Part shown: positions 8,186-16,237 of the stretch, one piece after another
Layout: every line of letters begins with the position of its first letter
How positions within the stretch are numbered: the stretch's first letter is position 1
Virus record (IMG/VR): IMGVR_UViG_3300028801_000008
Location: 1-64,000 of that record
Reading direction: 5' to 3' (one strand)
DNA: 64,000 nucleotides
DNA from: a virus
The notes under the pieces: generated by a model
Seen by the model: the letters and a program-made list of their open reading frames with translations, nothing else
Databases searched by the model: none
What the model was told of the DNA's origin: nothing
Program-made: the position numbers and the translations under genes

Positions 8186-8191
8186 TATAAT
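8186..8191 (+). promoter_or_regulatory. -10 box (TATAAT) of the HNH endonuclease, leaderless arrangement
   Basis: GAGCTATAAT ends at 8191 and the ATG is at 8198, six bases later, so the expected transcription start falls on or next to the start codon. No TTGACA-like -35 box and no Shine-Dalgarno are visible. Confidence 0.6.
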
Positions 8192-8197
8192 TAATGC

Positions 8198-8725
8198 ATG
8201 GCTAAACCTAAGCATTCTATAGCTCGTCTACGCGAAGTTCTTGACTATAAACCACGTAAAGGCATCTTTGTATGGAAAATTCATACAAAGTGTCAAGGTA
8301 GATTTATAAACCCTGGTGATCGGGCAGGCAGCACTCCAACTGGTAGATCTGATGACAGAATAGGCATAGGATTTGAGGGTAGGCAGTATCGCGCTCACAT
8401 CTTAGCTTACGCTTTTATGAAAGGTCGTTGGCCGCCTAAAGGAAAGCTCGTTGACCATCACGATGGCAACGGCGCTAACAATAAGCGGACAAATTTGCGC
8501 GAAGCAACGCGCACACAGAATCGCTGGAACACACGTCGACTTCGTAAGAGTAATAGTAGCGGTAAGGCCGGTGTTTCGTGGAATTCACACAACCAGAAGT
8601 GGCTGTCGCAAATTGTCGTTCATGGTAAATGCCATGAGAACAAGCTGTTCATAGATAAAGACAAAGCGATTGCGCATCGTCTAATGCTGGAGAAGAAGTA
8701 CTTCGGCGAATACGCACCACAGTAA
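8198..8725 (+). CDS. Free-standing HNH homing endonuclease with AP2-like C-terminus
   Basis: 175 aa. Central HNH block: HILAYAFMKGRWPPKGKLVDHHDGNGANNKRTNLREAT with the paired DHH, Asn and N-x-x-NLR positions typical of phage HNH enzymes. The C-terminal segment SGKAGVSWNSHNQKW...IVVHGK...D-AIAHR is AP2-like DNA binding. It nicks or cuts DNA near its own site and spreads by homing. The gene is clearly more AT-rich than its neighbours and sits between capsid and neck genes as an inserted cassette. Confidence 0.88.
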   Translation: MAKPKHSIARLREVLDYKPRKGIFVWKIHTKCQGRFINPGDRAGSTPTGRSDDRIGIGFEGRQYRAHILAYAFMKGRWPPKGKLVDHHDGNGANNKRTNLREATRTQNRWNTRRLRKSNSSGKAGVSWNSHNQKWLSQIVVHGKCHENKLFIDKDKAIAHRLMLEKKYFGEYAPQ

Positions 8726-8734
8726 ATTAACCGC

Positions 8735-8777
8735 CGTACAAATGCCCAACGACATAAACGCGTTGGGCATTTGTACG
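8735..8777 (+). terminator. 17-bp perfect hairpin after the HNH gene
   Basis: CGTACAAATGCCCAACG (8735-8751) pairs perfectly with 8761-8777 around a 9-base loop. It begins 9 bases after the endonuclease stop. There is no clean U-tract, so it may be a weak terminator or an mRNA 3'-end stabiliser. The remaining bases to 8907 hold no gene I can support. Confidence 0.65.
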
Positions 8778-8907
8778 TTCGGACTCGATTTTCAACACAA
8801 GGTTGCGTAGGCAGCGTGGCGCTGAGTAAGGTGCCTCCTTGCCGCCAGGCTCTTCTGCCCCTGTCTACGCAGCACTACAACCCAAGCAGCAAGGAGAATA
8901 CAACGTT

Positions 8908-9345
8908 ATGCCAATGCAGCTAGTATTCAAGCGTTCGAAGAGCTTCGTCCACGAGGACGAGGGCACCAAGAGCTTTCTCGCGCAAGCCAATCCGTCGCAG
9001 TCCATAGCCGTTCCCTTTTGGGTTGCTCTCACGCCAACGTTCAAGTATGGCATCAAGGACGGCAGCATCATCAACCTCACGCCTGCTGATCAAATGCCGG
9101 GCTACAAGGCCGCGCTGCCAGCGCCCGTAATCGTGGAGAAGCCGACGGAGCCTGAAGCGGAAGTAGAGCTGTCCGAGGAAGATAAGCTCAAGGCCGAGAT
9201 CGCCGCGAAGGACGATGCAGAGGGCGCGGAGCAGGGTCCGGATGATAAGCCGAAGGCACCGTTCGGCGGGCAGCCCATGACTCCCGTGCAGCCCGCGCCG
9301 AAAGTCGGTGGCATCACTGCCAGCGTCGGTCGCACCAAGAAGTAA
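8908..9345 (+). CDS. Unidentified late protein, possibly head-tail region
   Basis: 145 aa from ATG 8908 (AAGGAG at 8891). The frame is open further upstream but without a credible start. The N-terminal ~75 residues look folded (SFVHEDEGTKSFLAQANPSQSIAVPFWVALTPTFKYGI). The remainder is Glu/Lys/Pro-rich and low-complexity, ending in a basic VGRTKK. Not recognised. Confidence 0.6.
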   Translation: MPMQLVFKRSKSFVHEDEGTKSFLAQANPSQSIAVPFWVALTPTFKYGIKDGSIINLTPADQMPGYKAALPAPVIVEKPTEPEAEVELSEEDKLKAEIAAKDDAEGAEQGPDDKPKAPFGGQPMTPVQPAPKVGGITASVGRTKK

Positions 9346-9403
9346 GCCACAGGGCGTTCGTTGAATCTGCGCGGACGCCCGACATATTCAGAGAGGATTC
9401 CCC

Positions 9404-10405
9404 ATGGGCGGTTACACAAGCGGTCTGACGTTGAACACGCCGAATTTCAATGCGTGGCTTGGCACGGCATGGGGAGCGGGTCACTCGTATGAAGTTGCTT
9501 GCGCCGAATTCTACGGTGCAAGCAACTTCGTATTCGGCCAGAATCCGCCATACTACATGGATCAGTTCAAGGCGATCCATCCAAAGTTCTTTGGCACGCC
9601 CACCGCATTGAGCGGCTGCAGCACGGAGATCGGACAGCCGACTGTCACCGTACCGTCAACGAACGGTTTGGACTACGGGCAGTTTCTGCAGGCGTGGGGA
9701 GTGTTCCCTCAGGGTACGTTCATCATCGGCATATCGGGCAACGTGATAACGCTGAATAACTCGGCCATCGTCACCAACGTCAACGCCACGTTGAACGTGT
9801 ACGCGTCTACGCCGATTCCCACCGGAGTAATCCAGATGTACTTGAATCTGGCTGTGGCTTCGCTGGTGCAGGCTCGCTGGTGCGAGATGTGGTGCGTGGC
9901 GATTGAGTTGTACATAGCGCACTTCTGCACGCTGTACGCTCGCTCCGACTCTAGCGAGGTGTTCGAGTCGCTGCAGACCATCGTGCACGGCGAGACGCCA
10001 GCCGGTATAGTGCCTGGCACCGTCTACACGCTTAGCGCAGCGCCTCCAGGCGGAACTTTGCAGTCGTTGAACATCAACGGCGTGTTCAAGATACCGGGGG
10101 TAGACTACACGCTCAGTGGAAACACCGTTACTTTGACGACGACCACCGTAATTGGTGACGATCTGTACGCTACATGGCTAACGCAGGAGTTGGTGTTGCA
10201 GGCTGCTCCGCTCAACGGCGCGCAGATCGCGTCGCAGGGATTAGCGTTCGGACTGCAAACGTCCAAGAGTGTTGGTGACGTCAGCGTTGGCTACACCACA
10301 CTGGAAGCTTTAGCCGACTGGGGGTCGTGGAACTTGACAATATACGGCCAGCAGTTGATCACGTTCGCAAGGGTCGTCGGCATGGGGCCAGGATTATTTT
10401 GGTAG
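9404..10405 (+). CDS. DUF4054-like head-tail adaptor with an inserted beta module
   Basis: 333 aa. The two outer parts match the DUF4054 connector pattern: an N-terminal PKFFG...T block with helices (VQARWCEMWCVAIELYIAHF) and a C-terminal SKSVGDVSVGYTTLEALADWGSWNLTIYGQQLI with the conserved SVGDVSV-Y. Residues ~205-260 are an inserted module (TYTLS-type strands, IPGVDYTLSGN) shared with two other proteins of this phage. A second insert lies near residues 85-135. It probably builds the connector ring below the portal. Confidence 0.7.
   Translation: MGGYTSGLTLNTPNFNAWLGTAWGAGHSYEVACAEFYGASNFVFGQNPPYYMDQFKAIHPKFFGTPTALSGCSTEIGQPTVTVPSTNGLDYGQFLQAWGVFPQGTFIIGISGNVITLNNSAIVTNVNATLNVYASTPIPTGVIQMYLNLAVASLVQARWCEMWCVAIELYIAHFCTLYARSDSSEVFESLQTIVHGETPAGIVPGTVYTLSAAPPGGTLQSLNINGVFKIPGVDYTLSGNTVTLTTTTVIGDDLYATWLTQELVLQAAPLNGAQIASQGLAFGLQTSKSVGDVSVGYTTLEALADWGSWNLTIYGQQLITFARVVGMGPGLFW
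10018..10180 (+). repeat. Shuffled beta module, copy 1
   Basis: Encodes a ~53-residue unit with pattern xYTLSxxPxxGTxxxxxNGxxxIPGxDYTLSGNxxTxTxxxxxGDxLYxTW inside the DUF4054-like protein. Related copies lie at 12502-12663 and 24564-24728. Similarity is at the protein level. Confidence 0.6.
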
Positions 10406-10427
10406 GTCCTACGGGCATTTAGTGAGC

Positions 10428-10433
10428 TATAAT
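10428..10433 (+). promoter_or_regulatory. -10 box (TATAAT) of the GIY-YIG endonuclease, leaderless arrangement
   Basis: GAGCTATAAT followed by six bases and ATG at 10440, the same spacing and the same TGC-ATG junction as at 8186. No -35 box or Shine-Dalgarno is seen. Confidence 0.6.
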
Positions 10434-10439
10434 AGCTGC

Positions 10440-11303
10440 ATGCCTGGTTTAGTGTATTTACTGGTTCACAGACCTACTCGTAGACCATATGTTGGTGCTA
10501 CTGAGTCCACCTTAAAGAAGCGCCTTTTAAATCACATAAGAGAAGCTAAACGCGCGTTCAGAAAAATAGACGAAATGCATTTACTGATGTCTGATGCTCT
10601 TTCTGATTGGGACTATGCCGTCCTAGAAACGGTTACCGATGGAGATAAACAGTATTTATGGAGTCGTGAGTCATTCTGGATAGAACGACTCGGTAGTCTC
10701 GTACCACTAGGCTTTAACATCGCACAACGTGGTAACGTAGCTACTGGACGGCGTAATCCGTTCTTTGGCAAACATCATAAATCTACTTCGATTGAGTTAA
10801 TAAGAACAGCCCGTATTGGCAGTAAACTAAGCGACGAGACGCGCAGAAGAATAAGTAAAAAAGGTCTTGGTAGAAAGCTTACGCCAGAACATTCTATTAA
10901 TATTGGCAATGGTAGGCGCGGTAAGACCACCAAAGCACTAGGAGTACCAAAGGCATCTGAACACGCCAGAAAAATAGCTCTGGCAAGGATAGGCAGTAAA
11001 CTTGTAGACGGTAAATTTGTAGAAGACAACGGAACTTACTTAGTAAGCAAGTCAACCTGTGTAGAGTGCAATAAAGTAATAGTATTTGGTAAAAAGTGGC
11101 TACATTTAAACCCCAGCGATGGACACACAGCACGCCCCACAACGGTGAGTACTGTAAACTGGCGTAAACTGCGTGCTTCAGCGTTGGTAGAATGCAAGAA
11201 TGTACTACGCTTTGAAAAAGCGCCATGGGTAAAAGTTTGCAGAAGCTTTAATACACCAAATAGAACCACTTGTTCAGAGTGTAAAGCCCGACTACGCGAC
11301 TAA
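10440..11303 (+). CDS. Free-standing GIY-YIG homing endonuclease with NUMOD3 repeats
   Basis: 287 aa. The N-terminal nuclease domain has the GIY-YIG-type pair VYLL...PYVGAT, then a basic helix (LKKRLLNHIREAK), a Glu in RESFWIERLG and the Asn in GFNIAQRGN. The middle carries several NUMOD3-type DNA-binding repeats (NPFFGKHHK, SDETRRRISKKGLGRKLTPEH, SEHARKIALARIG). The C-terminus has zinc-like Cys pairs (CVECNK, CSECKA). AT-rich compared with the flanking genes, as expected of an inserted selfish gene. Confidence 0.9.
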   Translation: MPGLVYLLVHRPTRRPYVGATESTLKKRLLNHIREAKRAFRKIDEMHLLMSDALSDWDYAVLETVTDGDKQYLWSRESFWIERLGSLVPLGFNIAQRGNVATGRRNPFFGKHHKSTSIELIRTARIGSKLSDETRRRISKKGLGRKLTPEHSINIGNGRRGKTTKALGVPKASEHARKIALARIGSKLVDGKFVEDNGTYLVSKSTCVECNKVIVFGKKWLHLNPSDGHTARPTTVSTVNWRKLRASALVECKNVLRFEKAPWVKVCRSFNTPNRTTCSECKARLRD

Positions 11304-11323
11304 ACCTAAGTTCGAAAGGAACT

Positions 11324-11350
11324 TGCCTCAGCCTCGACATGGCTGAGGCA
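11324..11350 (+). terminator. 10-bp hairpin after the GIY-YIG gene, overlapping the next ribosome-binding site
   Basis: TGCCTCAGCC (11324-11333) pairs with GGCTGAGGCA (11341-11350) around a 7-base loop, followed by TTCTT. The 3' arm contains the GAGG that serves as Shine-Dalgarno for ATG 11356, so it could be a weak terminator or a translation switch. Confidence 0.55.
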
Positions 11351-11355
11351 TTCTT

Positions 11356-11910
11356 ATGCCTAAGACAGGACCCACCATCACCGTAGCGCGTAAGTCTGGT
11401 GCCACCGCGTTGGCGAAGCGCATGGCTGGCCTTACGAAGCTGGCCGCTTATGTAGGGGTTCCAGCAGCTGGTAAAGACGCTCGTAAGCAGCAGTTGCTTG
11501 AGATGGCCGGCAAGACCGCCTCCAAAAAGAAGAAAGCCAAGCTTGCAAAAGCGGCGAAGGAAGACATCAACAACGCCGAGCTACTTTTTATCTTCGAGAA
11601 GGGCTCGCCCATCAATAAGCAGCCAGCGCGCCCGGTGTTGAAGCCGGCAATTGAGAACAACAAGGACTCCATCAATCGCGAGCTCAACGCCTCCATCAAA
11701 GCAAGCCTGGATGGAGACAAGGAGAAGGCCGCGAAGTTCATGCTGCGCGCCGCGCTCGCTGGTCAGAACGCCGCGCGTCGCATCTTCACCGAAGCGAATG
11801 GTTGGGAACCGAACGCCAAGTCGACGATAGCGCGCAAGGGCAGCGACGTGCCTGGCATCGACACCGGGGCGATGAGGGCGGCGATCGTAGGGGTCGTGAG
11901 AGAGGAATAG
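11356..11910 (+). CDS. Neck / head-completion protein (HK97 gp10-like)
   Basis: 184 aa. It contains the motif order of tail-completion proteins: a basic N-terminus, AELLFIFEKGSP...PARPVLKPAI, a helix with repeated charged residues, and a C-terminal DTGAMRAAIVGVVRE (the usual DTG-x-m-x-xSI position). Located after the connector gene, it is expected at the head-tail interface. The homing-gene hairpin overlaps its ribosome-binding site. Confidence 0.7.
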   Translation: MPKTGPTITVARKSGATALAKRMAGLTKLAAYVGVPAAGKDARKQQLLEMAGKTASKKKKAKLAKAAKEDINNAELLFIFEKGSPINKQPARPVLKPAIENNKDSINRELNASIKASLDGDKEKAAKFMLRAALAGQNAARRIFTEANGWEPNAKSTIARKGSDVPGIDTGAMRAAIVGVVREE

Positions 11911-11912
11911 CC

Positions 11913-12221
11913 ATGTTGGATTGGGGAGCACGGCAGCGCAAGCTCAGCAAGATTCGCGGGTATGATGCGCAGGAACAATCTACTATTACACTCACCATTA
12001 CTGGTCCCAAAGATTTCGTAGACAGGTTGGCGCGCCACATTTCATTCATCAAATGGCTGGGTGATATTGGTCATTCCTGCGTAGCCGGGATAAGCGTAGA
12101 CGGCGATGGCAGCGATCGAATCAAGGTGGCGGAGGAGCTCCCATCCATCAAAGAATCGGCGGTTAAAACGCACGGAACCTACCCAGACCAATGGGAGAAT
12201 GCTGAGAAGATGGACCTGTGA
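11913..12221 (+). CDS. Unidentified neck-region protein
   Basis: 102 aa from ATG 11913, two bases after the previous stop. Soluble, with a predicted mixed fold (STITLTITGPKDFVDRLARHISFIKWLGDIGHSC). Its stop overlaps the next GTG (GTGA). Not recognised. Position suggests a neck role. Confidence 0.6.
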   Translation: MLDWGARQRKLSKIRGYDAQEQSTITLTITGPKDFVDRLARHISFIKWLGDIGHSCVAGISVDGDGSDRIKVAEELPSIKESAVKTHGTYPDQWENAEKMDL

Positions 12222-12793
12222 TCTCAGTAGCCGATGTAGTCGTCGATCCCGACATGATAGCGCCGAAGCCGTTCACCATATTCCGCAGCACGGATACGTG
12301 GGTGCTGGGCGGAGTGCAGTCAACAGTTACACCGCTGCAGGCATTCGGTCCAGTCCAGCAATTGTCTCCGAAAGAAATACAGATGCTGCCAGAAGCCGAC
12401 CGCGTAGAAGGTGTGCGTGCTTTCTGGTGGACGCAAGCCTTATACGTAACGCGCGGAACTGCTCCGGTTCCCAGCACTCACGGTGAGGTTCCAGCTGGTT
12501 CTGGTACTACCTACACACTATCAGAAGTACCGCCTGAAGACACCGCCACCGTGTACGTCAACGGTTTGCTGCAGATTCCTGGCATCGACTACATGATAGT
12601 CGGCAACGTACTTACATTCACGAATTCCGTCGTCGGCACGCTCTACATCACGTGGCCATTCACGGCCTACGTAGGCGCGGCGGCCAGCGACATCTTGCAG
12701 TATGAGCATGAGCAGTACCGAGTGATCTCGGTCTACAGAGATCCAGGGGGCGGGTACTTCAAAGCCTTGGCCCGCAGAATGGACGCCGCCTAG
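12218..12793 (+). CDS. Head-closure-like connector protein with an inserted beta module
   Basis: 191 aa, GTG start overlapping the preceding TGA. The outer parts resemble phage head-closure/stopper proteins: VLGGVQSTVTPLQAFGPVQQLSPKEIQMLPEADRVEG and, at the end, DILQYEHEQYRVISVYRDPGGGYFKALARR. Residues ~95-148 (GTTYTLS...VYVNGLLQIPGIDY) are the shuffled beta module also present at 10018 and 24564. The module probably projects from the ring. Confidence 0.6.
   Translation: MISVADVVVDPDMIAPKPFTIFRSTDTWVLGGVQSTVTPLQAFGPVQQLSPKEIQMLPEADRVEGVRAFWWTQALYVTRGTAPVPSTHGEVPAGSGTTYTLSEVPPEDTATVYVNGLLQIPGIDYMIVGNVLTFTNSVVGTLYITWPFTAYVGAAASDILQYEHEQYRVISVYRDPGGGYFKALARRMDAA
12502..12663 (+). repeat. Shuffled beta module, copy 2
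   Basis: Second copy of the ~53-residue unit, with TYTLSEVPPEDTATVYVNG followed by the LQIPGIDY core, inside the head-closure-like protein. Confidence 0.55.
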
Positions 12794-13395
12794 TGCCGAC
12801 TTCTACGCCCTATCCCAATGGTCAAACACTTGTTTCCAGCGCACTTACGGTGGCGCAAATCAACGCCATCATACAGCCTATGACGTGCGGCATGATTGGC
12901 ATCAACCCACCGGATTACAGCGTGGTGCGTGTGGACTGGCAGACCGAGGGGCAGCCATTCATCGCTCGTCCAGATGTTGACGTCTGCTTCATCAGCTGCG
13001 TGCCAGAGAACGTGGACTACCGGCTGGTAAGAGATCGGACATTCTCTGGTACTGGGCCAGTGGTCGAGACATGGATGTACACACGCGGCTGGCGTGTCAA
13101 CTGGGTGCTGTATGGGCCGAACAGCACGGACCGAGCACGCGCCATCCACTCCGCATTCTTCATGGATTACTTCAACGACCTGCTTTCGTTGCAGCAGCTT
13201 TATCCAGTGTCCGACTTCGCCGAACCGACGCGCATCCCTGAACAAACAAATGCACAGTGGTTCGATCGGTCCGACTTCAGCGTAGTCATGTATGAGCAAA
13301 TCACAGAGACCATATCCGACGGCGCTGTTATAAGCGTTGAAAACAAGGTATTCACAGAAGACGGCCTGCTGGCCGACGTAACAACGAACGAATAA
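12793..13395 (+). CDS. Neck terminator-like protein (gp12 / LIC_12616 type)
   Basis: 200 aa. GTG at 12793 overlaps the preceding TAG by one base. It has the features of phage neck terminators: an N-terminal strand, VRVDWQTEGQPFIARPDVDVCFISCV, central strands (WRVNWVLYGPNSTDRARAIHSAFF), and a C-terminal beta hairpin. Such proteins cap the tail tube and sheath. Length fits the family. Confidence 0.65.
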   Translation: MPTSTPYPNGQTLVSSALTVAQINAIIQPMTCGMIGINPPDYSVVRVDWQTEGQPFIARPDVDVCFISCVPENVDYRLVRDRTFSGTGPVVETWMYTRGWRVNWVLYGPNSTDRARAIHSAFFMDYFNDLLSLQQLYPVSDFAEPTRIPEQTNAQWFDRSDFSVVMYEQITETISDGAVISVENKVFTEDGLLADVTTNE

Positions 13396-13404
13396 AGGAG
13401 AACC

Positions 13405-15033
13405 ATGGCCGTTACGCCGCCTCTGGCGCTATCCAACATCATTGACATCACGGTTACGGTGTCTCCCACAGCACCAGCCGTCAACTCTTTCAACGTAGGA
13501 TTGTTCGTAGGACCGAGCACCATCATTCCTTCGTACGGAGCCAACAGCCGCGTGCAGTTGTTCACCAGCACGTCGGCCATGCAACTTGCCGGATTCACAA
13601 CCAGTTCACCAGAGTACATTGCGGCACAGATCTACTTCTCGCAGAGCCCTGCGGCGGCCCAGTTCGCTGTCGGTCGGCAGGACCTCACCGCCATAGGCAC
13701 CGTCGTCCTGGACGGGCGCACCGTGAACGACGGCGCGATGTCCAGCGTCACCAACCCGACGTTCCTCACCTCCGCCACCGCCGCCTTCGTGTCCGGCGAC
13801 GTCGGAACCCCGGTCATCGTGGCCGGAGCCGGAGTGGCAGGGGCCGCACTGGTAACGACCGTCGCGTCGGTCACCAGCGGCACCGTCGCCGTACTGGCGG
13901 CGCCAGCCACCACCACCGTCACCACCGCGCAGACGAGCGTGGGCTACGTCGGCGAGGGCTTCGACGTCGGCGACCAGTTCAACATCGTGCAGGGCAGCGC
14001 CAACTACGGCGTGGGCCAGGCGCTCACGGTCGGCTCGACGGGGCAGATCCTGACGTTCAGCGTGCCGACGCAGGGCACCGGCTACAGCATGGCCAACGGT
14101 CTGACGTGCACGGCGATCTCGCCATCCACCGGAAACGGCCTGAAGGTGGACATCACCGCCATCGGCGAGTCGCTGCTGCAGGCCGCCACGGCGTGCCGGA
14201 TCGCCAGCGGCGCGTGGTACGGGCTCACGGTGAACGCGCCCGCTGACGCAGACAACATCGCCATCAGCGAGTGGGCCGACCCGCTGTGGCAGAGCACGCG
14301 CTACTACCCGTATTCGAATTCGGTCGGCATTCCAGCTGGCACTGCGAACAATGTAGCTCTGCAATTGCAAACGCTGTCGCTGCGCGTACTTGGCCAGTAC
14401 GGCACGACGCAGGGCGGATTGTTCCCGAACAATGTCTATGCGGCTGTGGCGTTGATGGGCGTGGAGATGGGCCTTAATACCGGACTCGCCGGGAGCTTCT
14501 TCACAGTGGCGCACAAGACACTGGTAGGTATCGCCCCAGAGCCGCTGTCGCAGACCCAGTACGCCAATATCCTGTCGGCCGGCTTCAATGTGTTCGGCAA
14601 CTTCCAGAACTTCGAGTTGGAGGAGCCGGGTTTCATGTCCAACGGGTCACCATCATACTTGTGGCTGAATCTGGCCATGTTGGTGGCGCAGATCCAGAGC
14701 GCGGAGATGGCCGTACTGCAGTCGGAGGCAGCTGTTCCGCAGACGAATGCTGGCGAGCATCTGCTTATCCAGGCCGCGAATTCGGCGTGCACGTTCATGG
14801 CGAATATCGGCTTCCTCGCCGGCAATACTTGGCAGGGCGCTTCGATCAACATTACAGGGTTGTCGATTACGAATGGCCAAGCTCTTCCTTCTGGCTTCCT
14901 GAACTTGTCACAGCCGTATTCGCAGCAATTGACGGCCGATCGCGACGCCGGCAAGGCCATGCCGATCTACACGTTCATCACCACGGCGGGTGCGGTTCAA
15001 AGCTTGACAATCGGAGTGTTTGTTCAACTGTAA
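13405..15033 (+). CDS. Tail sheath protein (DUF3383-like)
   Basis: 542 aa, AAGGAG before ATG 13405. The N-terminus (LSNIIDITVTVSPTAPAVNSFNVGLFVG) and the C-terminal half, with GLFPNNVYAAVALMGV and SFFTVAHKTLVGI, match DUF3383 contractile sheath proteins. The middle (residues ~95-265) is a Thr/Val/Gly insertion typical of shuffled virion surface domains (AFVSGDVGTPVIVAGAGVAG). That part (about 13.67-14.29 kb) is visibly richer in G and C at third codon positions than the rest, suggesting recombination. The sheath contracts to drive the tube into the host. Confidence 0.8.
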   Translation: MAVTPPLALSNIIDITVTVSPTAPAVNSFNVGLFVGPSTIIPSYGANSRVQLFTSTSAMQLAGFTTSSPEYIAAQIYFSQSPAAAQFAVGRQDLTAIGTVVLDGRTVNDGAMSSVTNPTFLTSATAAFVSGDVGTPVIVAGAGVAGAALVTTVASVTSGTVAVLAAPATTTVTTAQTSVGYVGEGFDVGDQFNIVQGSANYGVGQALTVGSTGQILTFSVPTQGTGYSMANGLTCTAISPSTGNGLKVDITAIGESLLQAATACRIASGAWYGLTVNAPADADNIAISEWADPLWQSTRYYPYSNSVGIPAGTANNVALQLQTLSLRVLGQYGTTQGGLFPNNVYAAVALMGVEMGLNTGLAGSFFTVAHKTLVGIAPEPLSQTQYANILSAGFNVFGNFQNFELEEPGFMSNGSPSYLWLNLAMLVAQIQSAEMAVLQSEAAVPQTNAGEHLLIQAANSACTFMANIGFLAGNTWQGASINITGLSITNGQALPSGFLNLSQPYSQQLTADRDAGKAMPIYTFITTAGAVQSLTIGVFVQL

Positions 15034-15064
15034 GTCCGCCTGAGCGGAAGAAAAGGAATCTGTC

Positions 15065-15520
15065 TTGGGACAAGGGGCAACTTATTCATTCAAGAGTCTG
15101 ACGGGCGTTCTAACGAACGACGTCTTTGGCGTAACCATCCCGCTGACCGGCGGCAACATCGGAGCCGGCAGCTTTTCCATTCGTATGTCGACCACCCGGT
15201 CGGCGCACGATGTGGCGGCAGATGGTACGGTAATGGTGTCGTACATCGCTGGTGATAACGGCGAGCTCGACATCAACGTGCAGGAGTCGTCTTCACTGCA
15301 CTCGGACCTGCTGGATCTGTGGAATCAGTGCTTGCTGGCCGCGAACAACGACGACGTCAGCGGCTGGGCGGCTACATCCATCAGCTTCCGTATGCTGACG
15401 GACGGTACGCAGCACACACTGACCGGCTGCAGTTTTGACAAGGTGCCAGACAAGCCATACGAGGCCAATGGCCAGCGTGTGACCTGGAAGCTGATGGCGG
15501 CCAACGTAATCAACCAGTAG
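15065..15520 (+). CDS. Tail tube protein (DUF3277-like)
   Basis: 151 aa. It starts at TTG 15065 with AAGGA ~8 bases upstream. Pattern of a myovirus tube subunit: YSFKSLTGVLTNDVFGVTIPLTGG, GDNGELDINVQESSSLHSDLLDLWNQ, and a C-terminal CSFDKVPDKPYEANGQRVTWKL that is typical of the DUF3277 family. It follows the sheath gene, as expected. Polymerises into the inner tail tube. Confidence 0.75.
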   Translation: MGQGATYSFKSLTGVLTNDVFGVTIPLTGGNIGAGSFSIRMSTTRSAHDVAADGTVMVSYIAGDNGELDINVQESSSLHSDLLDLWNQCLLAANNDDVSGWAATSISFRMLTDGTQHTLTGCSFDKVPDKPYEANGQRVTWKLMAANVINQ

Positions 15521-15533
15521 TAAGGAGCAAGAA

Positions 15534-16019
15534 ATGTCACGAAGCAAGGTAGTGGAGTTGAAGGGCGCGTCGTACGAGGTCCGCAAGCTGTCGCCAGACG
15601 TGGGCAGCTTCATCTTCATGCGTATGATGAGCATCAGCATGCGAATGATGCAGGAGCGCGCCGAACGGGAGTTAGAGGCAGCTTCCAAGCGGCGCGGGTC
15701 TGTAGAGCAGGTCGCGGAGCAGCCAACCGAGGAACAACCGGCCATCAGCGGCGAGGACCGGGTGCGCGCTCTGGCGTTCACTGTCCTGTCTGGTGGTGTG
15801 GAGTTCTCTGACTTCCAGTTCATCCAGACGGCGTGCTTGAAGGTGGCGTCGAAGAAGGATGAGAACGGAAATGCCATGCCCATTATGACGGACGGCGGTG
15901 TATGGACCAAGGATGGTTACGGCGTGCGGGACGACGTCGGTCTCGTGATGCAGCTGGTGTCCGAGGTCCTGGTGTTCTGCTTCGGCGCTTTTTTCGAGTC
16001 CACCGCCCCTGGTTTGTGA
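15534..16019 (+). CDS. Tail assembly chaperone, short (0-frame) form
   Basis: 161 aa, AAGGAG upstream of the ATG. Helical, with a charged, Gln/Glu-rich linker near residues 45-75 and a conserved VLVFCFGAFF end. It lies between tube and tape measure genes, the invariable place of G/GT-type chaperones, which bind the tape measure during tail assembly. Translation in the starting frame ends at TGA 16017-16019. Confidence 0.75.
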   Translation: MSRSKVVELKGASYEVRKLSPDVGSFIFMRMMSISMRMMQERAERELEAASKRRGSVEQVAEQPTEEQPAISGEDRVRALAFTVLSGGVEFSDFQFIQTACLKVASKKDENGNAMPIMTDGGVWTKDGYGVRDDVGLVMQLVSEVLVFCFGAFFESTAPGL

Positions 16020-16237
16020 TGCCGGGTGACGACGGGGACGGACCAGGATTCGAGGTGGCGGGGTTTCCAACCCTGAACGCCTTCCTGTGGCAACCCGTCG
16101 CTGCCGGTCTCTGGCGGCAGCATGAGATGTTCGACGGTACATACGACATCGGGGACTTGCTCGATGTGTTGGAGTACCTGGACACCAAAGAAGAGAACAT
16201 GCGGCGCGTCAGGGCGCATGCGGCGAAAGGAAACTGA
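15534..16237 (+). CDS. Tail assembly chaperone, long form made by -1 frameshift
   Basis: The heptamer T-TTT-TTC at 15989-15995 is in the correct register for tandem -1 slippage. Slipping joins residue 154 of the short form to an 80-residue extension (RVHRPWFVMPGDDGD...) that ends at TGA 16235-16237, giving 234 aa. The -1 frame is open across the whole region. ATG 16019 (TGATG) could alternatively start a separate 72-aa protein. Lambda G/GT precedent makes the frameshift the more likely reading. Confidence 0.75.
15989..15995 (+). promoter_or_regulatory. Programmed -1 frameshift slippery site (T-TTT-TTC)
   Basis: Canonical X-XXY-YYZ heptamer in register with the chaperone frame, about 22 bases before the 0-frame stop. 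A stimulatory structure downstream was not clear by eye. Confidence 0.75.

Noticed and set aside
13606-14514. 302-codon minus-strand open frame in the sheath gene
   Set aside because: Produced by high GC and absence of stop codons opposite the sheath insert; Arg/Ala/Gly-rich composition is that of a shadow frame.
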